64,000 nt of DNA, from the NCBI GenBank assembly GCA_001769835.1, contig MEPR01000068.1:17420-81419 (forward strand), read 5' to 3'. This document shows positions 24,142 through 33,682 of the stretch, piece by piece; the first letter of the stretch is position 1; each line of letters opens with the position of its first letter. A program made the translations under genes and the position numbers. The notes under the pieces were generated by a model. The model did not search any database. It was not told where the DNA came from and was given only the letters and a program-made list of their open reading frames with translations. Source of the stretch: Bdellovibrionales bacterium GWB1_55_8 (GTDB taxonomy: Bacteria > Bdellovibrionota > UBA1018).

Positions 24142-26445
24142 TTACCTCTTTCCGAGACTTCCGTCACGCGCGGAAGCAGGGAGTTCTATGAGGAATCGCG
24201 TCCCCTCGCCGGGTGCCGAATGCACCCGAATGAAGCCATCATGGTCATTGATAATGCGCTTGGCAATAGCGAGCCCAAGGCCGGTTCCTTCGGCCTTTGT
24301 GGAAAAATAAGGCTCAAAGACTCTGGCCTTCACCTCGTCGGACATTCCGGGCCCGTTATCTGCGACCTCCAGAACCGCGATCTGAAGCTGATCATTATAG
24401 TGCGTCACGATGGTCACGCTCCGGGCCTTGCCGGCCGGCGCGGATGAAAGTGCAGCAACGGCGTTTTCAAGCAGGTTGATGGCAACTCGCTTGATCTGCT
24501 CGCGATCGAATTCAAATCGAGGCAACTTACTCTCAAAAGCCGGTTTGAACTGGATCGCCGGATGCGCTTGCTGGTAAAGCGCAAGCACCTCCGCGAGCGC
24601 GGCGTTCAGATCGTGCAAGGCGGGAGAAGCCTCGGGCAATCTCGCAAAATTTGAAAACTCGTTGACCATCTCCTTGAGTTCATCGGTGTGCTTAATGATG
24701 GTGTCCGTGCATTCCTGCAGCAGATCGCCCTCTGTCCCGCGGTAATGCCCCAGGCGCCGCTGCAGCCGCTGCGCGGAAAGCTTGATGGGAGTAAGAGGAT
24801 TCTTGATCTCGTGGGCGATTCGCCGCGCGACCTCTCGCCATGCCATTTCCCGCTGTCCCTTGATCAGATGGGTGATGTCATCGATAACCGCGACAACCCC
24901 CCAATGCGCGTCCGTTTCGCGCAAGGGCGTGGCCACTGCTGAGACGGTGCGGACGAGGCCGCCTATCTTCAATGTGACCTGCGCCACTTCAGAGGTGAAG
25001 GAATCCTTTCGCAACGGACCGAGTGGTGCCGCAAAGGCGCGGCCCACGATTTCCCCTATAGGGGCCGATTCGTCCTTCAAAACCTCGGAGTAATGTTTAG
25101 AAATCGCGTCTGACGGTGAGACTTGAAGGATTTTTCCTGCTGCGGGATTGTAAGTCGTGATTCGTCCAGCGCTGTCAATCGCGATCACGCCCGCACCGAC
25201 GTTTGTAAGAACCGCTTCCAGCTGAAGACGGCGCCGTTCGAGGTCTCCACTCGCCTGAGTGAGCCGTTCCCGGTTTTCCCGCAGGTCGCGGGTCATCTTG
25301 TTGAAGGAGGCCACAAGAACGGAGATCTCGTCATGCCCGGAAACGGAAACAGAGACGTCCAGGTTACCCGCGCCGACCGCCCGTGCGCTTTGAACCAGGC
25401 GCTCCACGGGGACAGTTAATTCGCGAGCGATGTAGAGCCCGATCCAGATCGCCACAAAAATGATCACGAGCGTGATCATGATGAGAATCACGAGATAAGT
25501 GGTTTTCATCGGATACTTCAAGGGGTTCGTATCCTTATAATCATTAAACACATCACGGATCTCATCGACTTTATTGACCAGGCTCACCGGGATATAGGCA
25601 CTTACCACGACAACGCCAATCACCGGCCCGATACCGCCAGCGCGGACAGGAGCAAGACAACGGATCAGATCTCCTGTGCCGACATGCTGAATGACAGGGA
25701 CCTTCTCGCCTGCGAACGCACGCTCCAGTAGATCCAGTGCGAGTCGCGGGTAAATGCCGGGGATCTCCTGCGACGCGCGTCCGGCCAAAAGACGTTCCTC
25801 GAGAGGATCCCGATAGAACTCCACGGCATCGAGCGCGAGCAGTTCGCGCTGAGCGCTGATATGCGAGGAAATCCATGCAGGCGCATCTCCGGTGAAGGAA
25901 AGAGGGTCATAAATCGCGAGTCGCGAGAGTCGGCGCGCGATCCCGTTGCCTATGTGCTCGGCGAAGTGCATCGCCGTCTGCTCAGTATTCCGGTAGTACG
26001 TGCGCGTGATCTCCAGCGAAGCCTGAAGCGTGTTTTGAATCTTCAGAGAGAACCACTTGTCAAAACTTGAATTAATGTAAGTGGCTGAAATCACGAACAG
26101 CATCAGGGTTGGAATGATGGAGAGGCCAAGAAAAGCAATGACCAGCTTTGTCTTGAGTCGTGCCCCAAGAACACGGCGGCGGCGCTCTAGGAAAAGTTTT
26201 CCGATATTCCGGAAAACAAGCCAGACAAGAGCCACCAGGATGATAATATTGACGTTCAGCAAGCCGAAGAAAAAGATCGAATTGACGAACGGGAGCGTAT
26301 TAGAGAGCTCTGTCAGGCGAAATTCCGCGACCGTCAGAACGACGAAAAGGATCGCAAGAAATACAATGAGCCACGCCTCACGTTTCCTTTTGCGACTTTC
26401 CCTCGAATCGAGCGGTTCAAGATGCGAGCGGGCCGGATCAGCCAT
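24142..26445 (-). CDS. NtrY-like membrane sensor histidine kinase (HAMP-PAS-HisKA-HATPase)
   Basis: Four-TM N-terminus, WREVARRIAHEIKNPLTPIKLSAQRLQRR H-box typical of NtrY; start set at MADPARSH. Confidence 0.92.
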   Translation of the reverse strand: MADPARSHLEPLDSRESRKRKREAWLIVFLAILFVVLTVAEFRLTELSNTLPFVNSIFFFGLLNVNIIILVALVWLVFRNIGKLFLERRRRVLGARLKTKLVIAFLGLSIIPTLMLFVISATYINSSFDKWFSLKIQNTLQASLEITRTYYRNTEQTAMHFAEHIGNGIARRLSRLAIYDPLSFTGDAPAWISSHISAQRELLALDAVEFYRDPLEERLLAGRASQEIPGIYPRLALDLLERAFAGEKVPVIQHVGTGDLIRCLAPVRAGGIGPVIGVVVVSAYIPVSLVNKVDEIRDVFNDYKDTNPLKYPMKTTYLVILIMITLVIIFVAIWIGLYIARELTVPVERLVQSARAVGAGNLDVSVSVSGHDEISVLVASFNKMTRDLRENRERLTQASGDLERRRLQLEAVLTNVGAGVIAIDSAGRITTYNPAAGKILQVSPSDAISKHYSEVLKDESAPIGEIVGRAFAAPLGPLRKDSFTSEVAQVTLKIGGLVRTVSAVATPLRETDAHWGVVAVIDDITHLIKGQREMAWREVARRIAHEIKNPLTPIKLSAQRLQRRLGHYRGTEGDLLQECTDTIIKHTDELKEMVNEFSNFARLPEASPALHDLNAALAEVLALYQQAHPAIQFKPAFESKLPRFEFDREQIKRVAINLLENAVAALSSAPAGKARSVTIVTHYNDQLQIAVLEVADNGPGMSDEVKARVFEPYFSTKAEGTGLGLAIAKRIINDHDGFIRVHSAPGEGTRFLIELPASARDGSLGKR

Positions 26446-26530
26446 TCGGTTCACTACTCCCTCTACTCCATTTCTTTGTGCCGGAGCCGAGGCATGACCG
26501 CAAGCACGAAGCGCCTGATGGCAGGCGCTC

Positions 26531-27667
26531 TTATTTCGAGCTAGCGACCGGTAAGAGCACCGTGAACCGGGTGCCGTGACCTGGCCGCGTCTGCACCTGG
26601 ATTTCCCCAAGATGGGCTTCGATCACCTGCTTGGAGATCGAAAGCCCCAGGCCTGTACCCCGATCGCCCTTGGTCGTGAAGGCAAATTCGAAAATACGAG
26701 GGAGGATCTCGGCCGGGATACCCGTGCCGGAATCAGAAACCGAAATAGCCACGTGCGAAGTCCCGGCGGAGGCCACCCTGAGCTCGAGGCGTCCACCGTT
26801 CGGCATGGCATCGATCGCGTTCAGAACGACGTTCGTGAAAACCTGAATGATGGCCCGCTTGTCAACAATCACGGGGGCCACGGCTGCATACTTCTTGACG
26901 ACTTCGATCGAGCGACTCTTCGTCACATGCAGGCTCTGAATCAACGCCTCTTCAATAATAGCGGCAGGAGCAAGAGGCTCGGGACGAATCACCGATTTTG
27001 AGAGACTCTGAAGATTGCGGACAATCAGGCCGCCTCGCTCGGCCGCGGAGGAAATAATCGCCAGGTGTCCCTTGGCGAGCTCCAGATCCTCCTCATTCAA
27101 GGCCAATTCGGCCCTACCTGAGATCTTCAACAGAATGTTGCCGAATTCGTGCCCGATACCGCGAGCCAGCTGACCAAGAACAGCCAGTCGCTCAGATCGC
27201 TCGGCGGAAACAGCAAACAGGCTCGGAACAGGGGTGTCTTCATTCGAAAGTTTCAGAAGGCGTGCTGCTTTATGCAGGAGTTCATTTTTCGAGAAAGGCT
27301 TCTCGAGGATGTCCCAGCGCTGCTCGACCCCGCTCCCGAAGATTCGTTCGGCTTCACGGAAGATCTGAATTCCGGGTTCGTAAGTAAGCACCCACGAGGT
27401 CCGATGGTCCAAATTCACCAATTTCTTCTGTTGCGCGGCGTGAACTCGATGCAGTTGCGCTGGTTGGGCGCTTAAATCAAGAAACCCGCCGCAGACCCGC
27501 GAGCCTCCGGAATTTTCAGTTTCGAAGAACTCCAATGCCTTTTTCGAGTCGGTGAAAACGATTCGCGTTGTTTTCAGAAACTCGCGCTCCGCACGCAAAC
27601 GTGCACGAAAGGGCTTAAAAAAGGCCGCATTTTCGGCAACGACGAGGAGAATATTCTCGGTAGACAT
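26531..27667 (-). CDS. histidine kinase with N-terminal receiver-like region
   Basis: H-box LARGIGHEFGNILLKISG, HATPase N/G boxes (VVLNAIDAMPNGG, DSGTGIP, GTGLGLSI); start set at MSTENILLVV. Confidence 0.85.
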   Translation of the reverse strand: MSTENILLVVAENAAFFKPFRARLRAEREFLKTTRIVFTDSKKALEFFETENSGGSRVCGGFLDLSAQPAQLHRVHAAQQKKLVNLDHRTSWVLTYEPGIQIFREAERIFGSGVEQRWDILEKPFSKNELLHKAARLLKLSNEDTPVPSLFAVSAERSERLAVLGQLARGIGHEFGNILLKISGRAELALNEEDLELAKGHLAIISSAAERGGLIVRNLQSLSKSVIRPEPLAPAAIIEEALIQSLHVTKSRSIEVVKKYAAVAPVIVDKRAIIQVFTNVVLNAIDAMPNGGRLELRVASAGTSHVAISVSDSGTGIPAEILPRIFEFAFTTKGDRGTGLGLSISKQVIEAHLGEIQVQTRPGHGTRFTVLLPVASSK

Positions 27668-27901
27668 AAGTTCACTCACCCTATCACAAGAGCTCTCGGA
27701 AGTTCGTGAAGCATCGTTGCGGTTCCCCGTTCCATCATCGCGTCAAGGGTCCCCCAAAAAAAAAATTAGAATTTGAGCGATCTTCTCTTGATCTGGGGCG
27801 TAATAGAGGTAACATCGGAGTAAGTATTGGAAATCGAGCTCAGCTGAAGCAGTGCTCCAAACCAATGCTTTAATTCCAATGCTCTATCGGAGGATATAAA
27901 A

Positions 27902-27973
27902 ATGGCCACGAAGAAAAAAGCCACGAAGAAAAAAGCCGCTAAGAAGACCGCAACGAAAAAGAAGAAGAAGTAA
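27902..27973 (+). CDS. 23-aa lysine-rich microprotein MATKKKATKKKAAKKTATKKKKK
   Basis: ATG with GGAGG 8 nt upstream, clear stop, strong terminator 26 nt downstream; below ORF-track length cutoff. Confidence 0.65.
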   Translation: MATKKKATKKKAAKKTATKKKKK

Positions 27974-27998
27974 GCTTCTTGGTCTTTTGAGTTTGTGA

Positions 27999-28030
27999 AG
28001 CCTCAGGCTCTGCCTGAGGCTTTTTTTTTG
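27999..28030 (+). terminator. Rho-independent terminator of the microprotein transcript
   Basis: AGCCTCAGGC-TCT-GCCTGAGGCT followed by TTTTTTTTT. Confidence 0.93.
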
Positions 28031-28044
28031 CCATTTTTCGAGAT

Positions 28045-29082
28045 TTAGCGACGTATCTGCAGTTCCTGTATAGCTTTCGAAAGCCTCATCGGCAAAGCGG
28101 GCCCACCAAAAACCCAACCTGAATAAACCTGCACCAGGTCCGCCCCAAGCTTCCGACGAAGCGCTGCCTCTTCCTCGTTCATGATTCCGCCTACTGAAAT
28201 GATCGGACGCGCAGTCATCTGTCGGGCTTCCACGAGGCGCGCACGAGCGATCTGGGTCAAAACGGACCCACTCGAGCCCCCTATCGCTCCTGTCTGAGCC
28301 CAACTTCCCGCCAGCGTATTTGTCAGAACCCATCCTGAAGCACCTGCGGCGTCTCCGGCCACAAGTGCTCTCTGGAGATCTTCACCGCCTAACTCGGGGG
28401 CCAGTTTCACCAGCACAGGTGCAGGAGCACTGGCAGTCGCTTCCAAAACGGAGCTCAATATTGCTTTCAAGGCATCTTCAGTCTGAAGCAGCCGGAGACC
28501 GGGTGTGTTTGGCGAACTTACATTAATCACAAAAAAGTCAGCCAATCCGACAAAGGCCTTTGCAGCCTTTGCATAGTCATCCGCTGCCTGCTCTGCAGGC
28601 GTATCCCGGTTCTTACCGACGTTCACACCGACACGGAAAAAGCTGGGTAACTCGGCACGCGCCAGTTTCAGGTTGCCGGCAATATATTCCGCGCCCGAAT
28701 TATTGAATCCCATGCGATTGAACAGCGTATGGGCCCTTACATCACGGAAAAGCCGTGGAGGCTCATTGCCCGGCTGAGGACGCGGGGTCACGGTTCCGAT
28801 CTCAGCAAACCCGAACCCGAGATCAGGGAGAGCCGAGACGATCTCTGAGTTTTTATCAAAACCCGCTGCCAGGCCCACTCGGGAAAGGAACGGCATTCCA
28901 AAAACCACAGGGCAAGAGGACTCCGCTACCATGCCTCCGACAGGGACACCGCTGGTGACCCGGAGAAGGGCGGGCGCCTTGCGATGCAGATGGCGGATCA
29001 GTCGAAGCATGGAATGGTGTGCAGACTCCGCATCACGAAGAAAAAAAAGGGCGCGCAGCATCCGCCAAAGGATATTCCTCAT
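28045..29082 (-). CDS. pyrD: dihydroorotate dehydrogenase (quinone), class 2
   Basis: GLAAGFDKNSE ... FAEIGTVTPRPQPGNEPPRLFR ... NRMGFNN ... NVSSPNTPGLR. Confidence 0.96.
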   Translation of the reverse strand: MRNILWRMLRALFFLRDAESAHHSMLRLIRHLHRKAPALLRVTSGVPVGGMVAESSCPVVFGMPFLSRVGLAAGFDKNSEIVSALPDLGFGFAEIGTVTPRPQPGNEPPRLFRDVRAHTLFNRMGFNNSGAEYIAGNLKLARAELPSFFRVGVNVGKNRDTPAEQAADDYAKAAKAFVGLADFFVINVSSPNTPGLRLLQTEDALKAILSSVLEATASAPAPVLVKLAPELGGEDLQRALVAGDAAGASGWVLTNTLAGSWAQTGAIGGSSGSVLTQIARARLVEARQMTARPIISVGGIMNEEEAALRRKLGADLVQVYSGWVFGGPALPMRLSKAIQELQIRR

Positions 29083-30431
29083 TTTCGGCCGCCCTCACGC
29101 CTGAACCTTTGCATGAAAAAACCATCCGTCCCTCCAGGACCGATATAACCACCCTCAACAGGCGAGAAGTCCGGATTGCGCTCTGAAAACCAATCGACGA
29201 CACCTCGAGTCTCCGACTTGCGGAAGGTACATACTCCAAAGACGAGGGACCCGCCGGGAGCGACAAGGTCCGAGTAGGCCGTCAAGATTCGTTTCTGGAG
29301 CCCAGGCATGCGATCAAGCCCCGAATCCTTGCCGCGCCATTTGATGTCAGGATTCCGACGCAAGACACCCCAACCGCTGCAGGGAGCATCCACGAGAACC
29401 ACATCAGCCCGCCTGCGAAAACGACTGACAAGTTCCTCCTCTTTGTTCTCCTCTACTTGAGCACCCTGAATGTTCCGAAGCCCCGCACGAGAGGCTCTCT
29501 TGCGCAGAGCCTGTATTTTTCCCGCTGAGGTGTCATAGGCATAAACGCGGCCCCGGCCCTCCAATGCGTCCGCCAAAGCGAGCGTTTTCCCGCCGGCCCC
29601 CGCACAGGCGTCCACCACAGTGAGCGGCGACGCCGGATTCTTCAGAACCTGATCAAATTCAGAATCTCTCCACGAAAAAGACGAAGGTCCGGGGCTGGGC
29701 TGAAGGAACTTCCCGAAGATCTCCGGCCAGATCGCGAAGAGCGACATGAATTGCGAACCTTCGTCTTGGATTTCAAAGAGTCCCTCTTGAAATGCCTCTG
29801 AACCGAAGACTGGAGCATAGCCGGACAACACCGCTCCAAAAGGAGCGACTACGGAAGGCACCGCACGAATTTCGCCTGGCAACCCGGGGCGCAATCGATT
29901 GAGCAGGTCTTCAGCTCCAAGCTTTCGGGAAGCCCTCATCGCTAGAGGAGGATCCTCACCAAGCGCCCGCTGCAGCGTCTTTGAGGTGTCGGATCCCCAG
30001 TCCTCTTCCCAGGCGGATAAGAGCCAAGGTGGATAATCATCGCCGGTCGCAGTACTGCCTGGAAGCGCCCCTTCGTTTTCAAGCTTTTCTCGCGCTGCAC
30101 GATAAAAATGCACAGCCCCTTCCCAGTTCGCCAGCTGAGCAAGGCCAAGCGACCAAGGCAGACCTTTTTCGATGGCAAGTCCGAGCGCATGCGATTCTGA
30201 AACGGGTCTTCGGAGCAAGGCCTGAAGAGTCCGGGCCAGCTCGCTCTTCAATTCGCGGGGTTGCCTGGATAACGCGGAATCCAGATGTGCGGAGCCCTGG
30301 AACAATTCTGTCCATACGGAGCGGAAAGCACCAACCGGTTTATCGTATTGCTGCTGTAGCTCTCGTTGTATCTGCTGCTTCTGAGTCTGATAGGATTCTG
30401 TGGCTCTCTTTGGGAACTTTGGTGACGCCAT
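29079..30431 (-). CDS. RsmB-like rRNA cytosine-C5 methyltransferase
   Basis: VDACAGAGGKTLALA, VLVDAPCSGWGVLRRNPDIKW; start set at MASPKFPKRAT. Confidence 0.88.
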   Translation of the reverse strand: MASPKFPKRATESYQTQKQQIQRELQQQYDKPVGAFRSVWTELFQGSAHLDSALSRQPRELKSELARTLQALLRRPVSESHALGLAIEKGLPWSLGLAQLANWEGAVHFYRAAREKLENEGALPGSTATGDDYPPWLLSAWEEDWGSDTSKTLQRALGEDPPLAMRASRKLGAEDLLNRLRPGLPGEIRAVPSVVAPFGAVLSGYAPVFGSEAFQEGLFEIQDEGSQFMSLFAIWPEIFGKFLQPSPGPSSFSWRDSEFDQVLKNPASPLTVVDACAGAGGKTLALADALEGRGRVYAYDTSAGKIQALRKRASRAGLRNIQGAQVEENKEEELVSRFRRRADVVLVDAPCSGWGVLRRNPDIKWRGKDSGLDRMPGLQKRILTAYSDLVAPGGSLVFGVCTFRKSETRGVVDWFSERNPDFSPVEGGYIGPGGTDGFFMQRFRREGGRK

Positions 30432-30567
30432 TTCGGGATTTCCTTCTCTGCTAATCGCCTCCTTATAGCACTCTCTTGCTAATACCAGCCTCCTGAAATA
30501 ATCTTTTTGAAGAGCCCCTAAATACACCAGCCTCACCGAGCCCTCGCTCCCATCCTCAGGAGGATCC

Positions 30568-31713
30568 ATGATCGATTTTTCACTTTCGGATGACCAGAAA
30601 CAGCTTCAGGAACTCGCCAGGAAATTCGCAAAAGAGGAAATCATCCCAAAAGCCGCCCACCATGATGAAACGGGCGAATATCCTCATGAGATCGTGAAGA
30701 AAGCGTGGGAACTCGGGTTGATCAACACACACGTTCCGCAGGAGTACGGCGGGATGGGTCTTCCCGTGCTCGATGGCTGCATCATCACTGAAGAGCTCTG
30801 TTATGGCTGCACAGGCATCGCCACTGCGATGGAAGCCAATATGTTGGCTGCCGCGCCGGTGATTGTGGCCGGAAATGATGCACAGAAAAAGGAATTCCTA
30901 GGCATGCTGACCGGAGAGGCCAAACTTGCCGCCTATTGCGTAACTGAGCCCGGAGCCGGTTCGGACGTTTCAGGGATTCGCACCAATGCCAAAAAAGTAG
31001 GTTCTGAATACATCTTGAATGGCGAAAAGATGTGGATCACAAATGCGAAGGTCGCGAGCTGGTACTTCGTTCTGGCGTATACCGACCCGGCCGCGAAACA
31101 TAAAGGAATGAGCGGCTTCGTGATTCCGTCGGATCTGCCAGGGATCACGGTCGGAAAAAAGGAACAGAATCTGGGGCAAAGGGCGAGCGACACCCGCGCC
31201 ATCACCTTCGAGAACGTCAAGATTCCGGAAAAATATCGTCTCGGAAATGAAGGCGACGGGTTCAGAATAGCGATGGCGGCCTTCGACCACAGCAGGCCCG
31301 CCGTAGCCGTGGGCTCTGTCGGACTTGCCAGACGCGCCATGGATGAGGCTATCCAGTATGCAACGACTCGTAAGACCTTCGGCCAGCCAATAGCCTCTTA
31401 CCAGGCTGTGAGCTTCATGATTGCTGATATGGCTAAAGACATCGAAGCCGCGCGACTGCTGGTCTGGAAATCAGCCTGGGCCATCGATAACGGGGTTCGG
31501 AACACCAAGTTCGCCGCGATGGCCAAGGCTTTCGCAGCCGATGTCGCAATGAAAACCGCGATCGATGCAGTGCAGGTTTTCGGCGGCTATGGTTATTCAA
31601 AGGAATATCCGGTCGAGAAGCTCATGCGTGATGCGAAAATTTATCAGATCTACGAAGGTACGAGTCAGATTCAGCGCCTGATCATCGCGAAAGAGATTTT
31701 CGATCGTAAGTAG
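30568..31713 (+). CDS. acyl-CoA dehydrogenase
   Basis: 381 aa; [65 protein letters not shown] upstream. Confidence 0.96.
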   Translation: MIDFSLSDDQKQLQELARKFAKEEIIPKAAHHDETGEYPHEIVKKAWELGLINTHVPQEYGGMGLPVLDGCIITEELCYGCTGIATAMEANMLAAAPVIVAGNDAQKKEFLGMLTGEAKLAAYCVTEPGAGSDVSGIRTNAKKVGSEYILNGEKMWITNAKVASWYFVLAYTDPAAKHKGMSGFVIPSDLPGITVGKKEQNLGQRASDTRAITFENVKIPEKYRLGNEGDGFRIAMAAFDHSRPAVAVGSVGLARRAMDEAIQYATTRKTFGQPIASYQAVSFMIADMAKDIEAARLLVWKSAWAIDNGVRNTKFAAMAKAFAADVAMKTAIDAVQVFGGYGYSKEYPVEKLMRDAKIYQIYEGTSQIQRLIIAKEIFDRK

Positions 31714-32539
31714 AACGACTGAGTCCAAGCCGGAACACAAACTCGCGTAAACGGGCTCCGACCCAGGCCGTGCTGTCCAGATTGGGCCAGTGACCCACGG
31801 CTGGGTCGACGTAAAAGTCAGAAAAGGGGAAAGCGCGCGCCAGAGCCACGCCTTTCTCGAGGGGGTGAACGGTATCACGCCCTCCCCAGAGAATCAGCGC
31901 GGCAAGATCTGACTTCTTCAGTGTCTCCCTCCAGAAATTCCGTTCATATTGTCCTGGCCATGTGCGTTCGAGAGACTTCAGGGAACGGACCAAGGCCCTT
32001 CTGGAATTTCTGCTCAGCCATGGCTCAATCAGCATACCCTCCACTTCCGGCCAAAGTCCCCGTGTGTTCCTCAGCTCGTGGAATGCCTCCCATCTGGCAG
32101 CCCATCCGAAGACCCCGGCATTTGCTTCAAGCGGCTCGCAAGGGGATGCGGCATTTACGAGGATCAGACCTGCCACGCGGCCTGGGCTCTGCACTGCGAC
32201 CATCGAGGCGACCGTACCACCGAAATCGTGCCCGACCAGAATCGCACCCACGCTCGAGGACTGTAACGGCGGGATTCGGTCGAGCAGCTCATTGGCAAGC
32301 TTCACGTGCTCCGCCAACGAAAAACCCCTTTCACGAGCGGAAAACGAACTGCCGAAACCCGGAAAATCCAAAACAACCCGTCGAAATTGAGGAAGCTGCT
32401 GCACGAGCGGCTTCCAACATTCCTGGCGGCCGAACCGGCCATGGAGAAAATAAAGCGTCGGCGCTGAACTACGTCCGCTGGCCTCGAACACGCTCACTCG
32501 GACGTAGGCATCGCCGAACGCAAAACCATGCTCTGCCAT
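31682..32539 (-). CDS. alpha/beta hydrolase
   Basis: [14 protein letters not shown] ... [11 protein letters not shown] ... [10 protein letters not shown] ... VGHWPNLD. Confidence 0.85.
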   Translation of the reverse strand: MAEHGFAFGDAYVRVSVFEASGRSSAPTLYFLHGRFGRQECWKPLVQQLPQFRRVVLDFPGFGSSFSARERGFSLAEHVKLANELLDRIPPLQSSSVGAILVGHDFGGTVASMVAVQSPGRVAGLILVNAASPCEPLEANAGVFGWAARWEAFHELRNTRGLWPEVEGMLIEPWLSRNSRRALVRSLKSLERTWPGQYERNFWRETLKKSDLAALILWGGRDTVHPLEKGVALARAFPFSDFYVDPAVGHWPNLDSTAWVGARLREFVFRLGLSRSTYDRKSLSR

Positions 32540-32603
32540 CCGCGCTATGACTCCGCGCTATGACAATGTGCAATTACGACGCCGTGACGAAATCCTGAAA
32601 TGG

Positions 32604-33650
32604 TCAGTAGTCCCCTGCAAGGAGTGACTCGAGAATTCTGCGGTAACTGGCATAGCGCGGCAAAGATCTGGCTGCGCACTCCGGCTCGTCCAGGTGCATG
32701 CAAGAAAATCGGGCGCACGACAATTCAGCGAACTCAGGATAATAACCGGCCAACTCCTCTGAGGTCACCCCGAGCAACCCGAATTCCCGCACCCCAGGTG
32801 TGTCAATCCAGCCCGCCGGTCGCAGAAGAACGGCACTTGTTGTCGTGTGCCGCCCTTTTCCGGTCATCGGATTCACCTCGGTGGTTTTTCCAACCGCATG
32901 ACCGATCAGCGCGGTAAGGAGAGATGTCTTCCCGACGCCCGACTGCCCTGCGAAAACCGCGCGCCGCTCCGCGAGCTCCGTACGCAGTTCATCTATTCCG
33001 ACACCGTTCTTGGAACAGACAGTCCTTACGGCGAAGCCAAGCTGCCGGTACTTGAACCAGGGCTGAGACTCGTTATCGGATGGCGAGGAAACCGTGGACG
33101 ACGCGCCCCTGAGCAGGTCCATCTTCGTCACGCAGATCAGGGGTTCAATCTTCGCCTTCTGGGCGGCTATGAGGTAACGGTCGACGAGGCCATCGGGGAA
33201 TTCAGGTTCCCGCACGGAAGCGACGATCACCAGCACGTCCACGTTTGCCGCTATGACATGCTTGATTGACCTTCCCTCCTGAGAGCGATCCCTGCCCGGT
33301 GCTGGACGCTCCAGGGCGTTCTTGCGCGTGGCAACTCCCTGCATCACCGCGGCTCCAGGCTCGTTTTTCAGAGATTCCACAAGTACGCGGTCCCCAACGG
33401 CGACCGGGCTCCGCTCGCGGACATCTTCCCAGGCCAGGACGGTGGCACGGCGGTAGGCGCACGCCGCTTCGCTCCCATCACGGTCGAGGACGACGGTGCA
33501 TTGCTTTGGAAATACCTCCGCGACCGTGGCATTTGCCCGTTCCGGCGAAATCGAGCCGCCACGCCCGCCTCCCTGCTTGCGGAGGCGCGGACCCGAGCCT
33601 TCCTCCTGGTCCAACCAATCTTCTGCATCACCACGGAATTTGGGACTCAT
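32604..33650 (-). CDS. rsgA: ribosome small subunit-dependent GTPase A
   Basis: Circularly permuted GTPase: VTKMDLL ... GQSGVGKTSLLTAL ... WIDTPGVREFGL ... C-terminal zinc-binding Cys/His. Confidence 0.94.
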   Translation of the reverse strand: MSPKFRGDAEDWLDQEEGSGPRLRKQGGGRGGSISPERANATVAEVFPKQCTVVLDRDGSEAACAYRRATVLAWEDVRERSPVAVGDRVLVESLKNEPGAAVMQGVATRKNALERPAPGRDRSQEGRSIKHVIAANVDVLVIVASVREPEFPDGLVDRYLIAAQKAKIEPLICVTKMDLLRGASSTVSSPSDNESQPWFKYRQLGFAVRTVCSKNGVGIDELRTELAERRAVFAGQSGVGKTSLLTALIGHAVGKTTEVNPMTGKGRHTTTSAVLLRPAGWIDTPGVREFGLLGVTSEELAGYYPEFAELSCARFSCMHLDEPECAARSLPRYASYRRILESLLAGDY

Positions 33651-33664
33651 ATGAACACTTCAGT

Positions 33665-33673
33665 TGTTATAAT
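33665..33673 (+). promoter_or_regulatory. extended -10 promoter TGTTATAAT immediately upstream of serA
   Basis: Perfect TGnTATAAT abutting the first ATG (33674). Confidence 0.55.
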
Positions 33674-33682
33674 ATGTCCGCT

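Noticed and set aside
27756-27766. A11 homopolymer as a terminator
   Set aside because: No stem adjacent on either strand; simply a poly-A tract upstream of the microprotein
33266-33673. N-terminal extension of the 544-aa serA ORF
   Set aside because: Lies antisense to rsgA; SerA homology begins at about MRVLLLENIHPLANEIF, and a promoter sits at 33665
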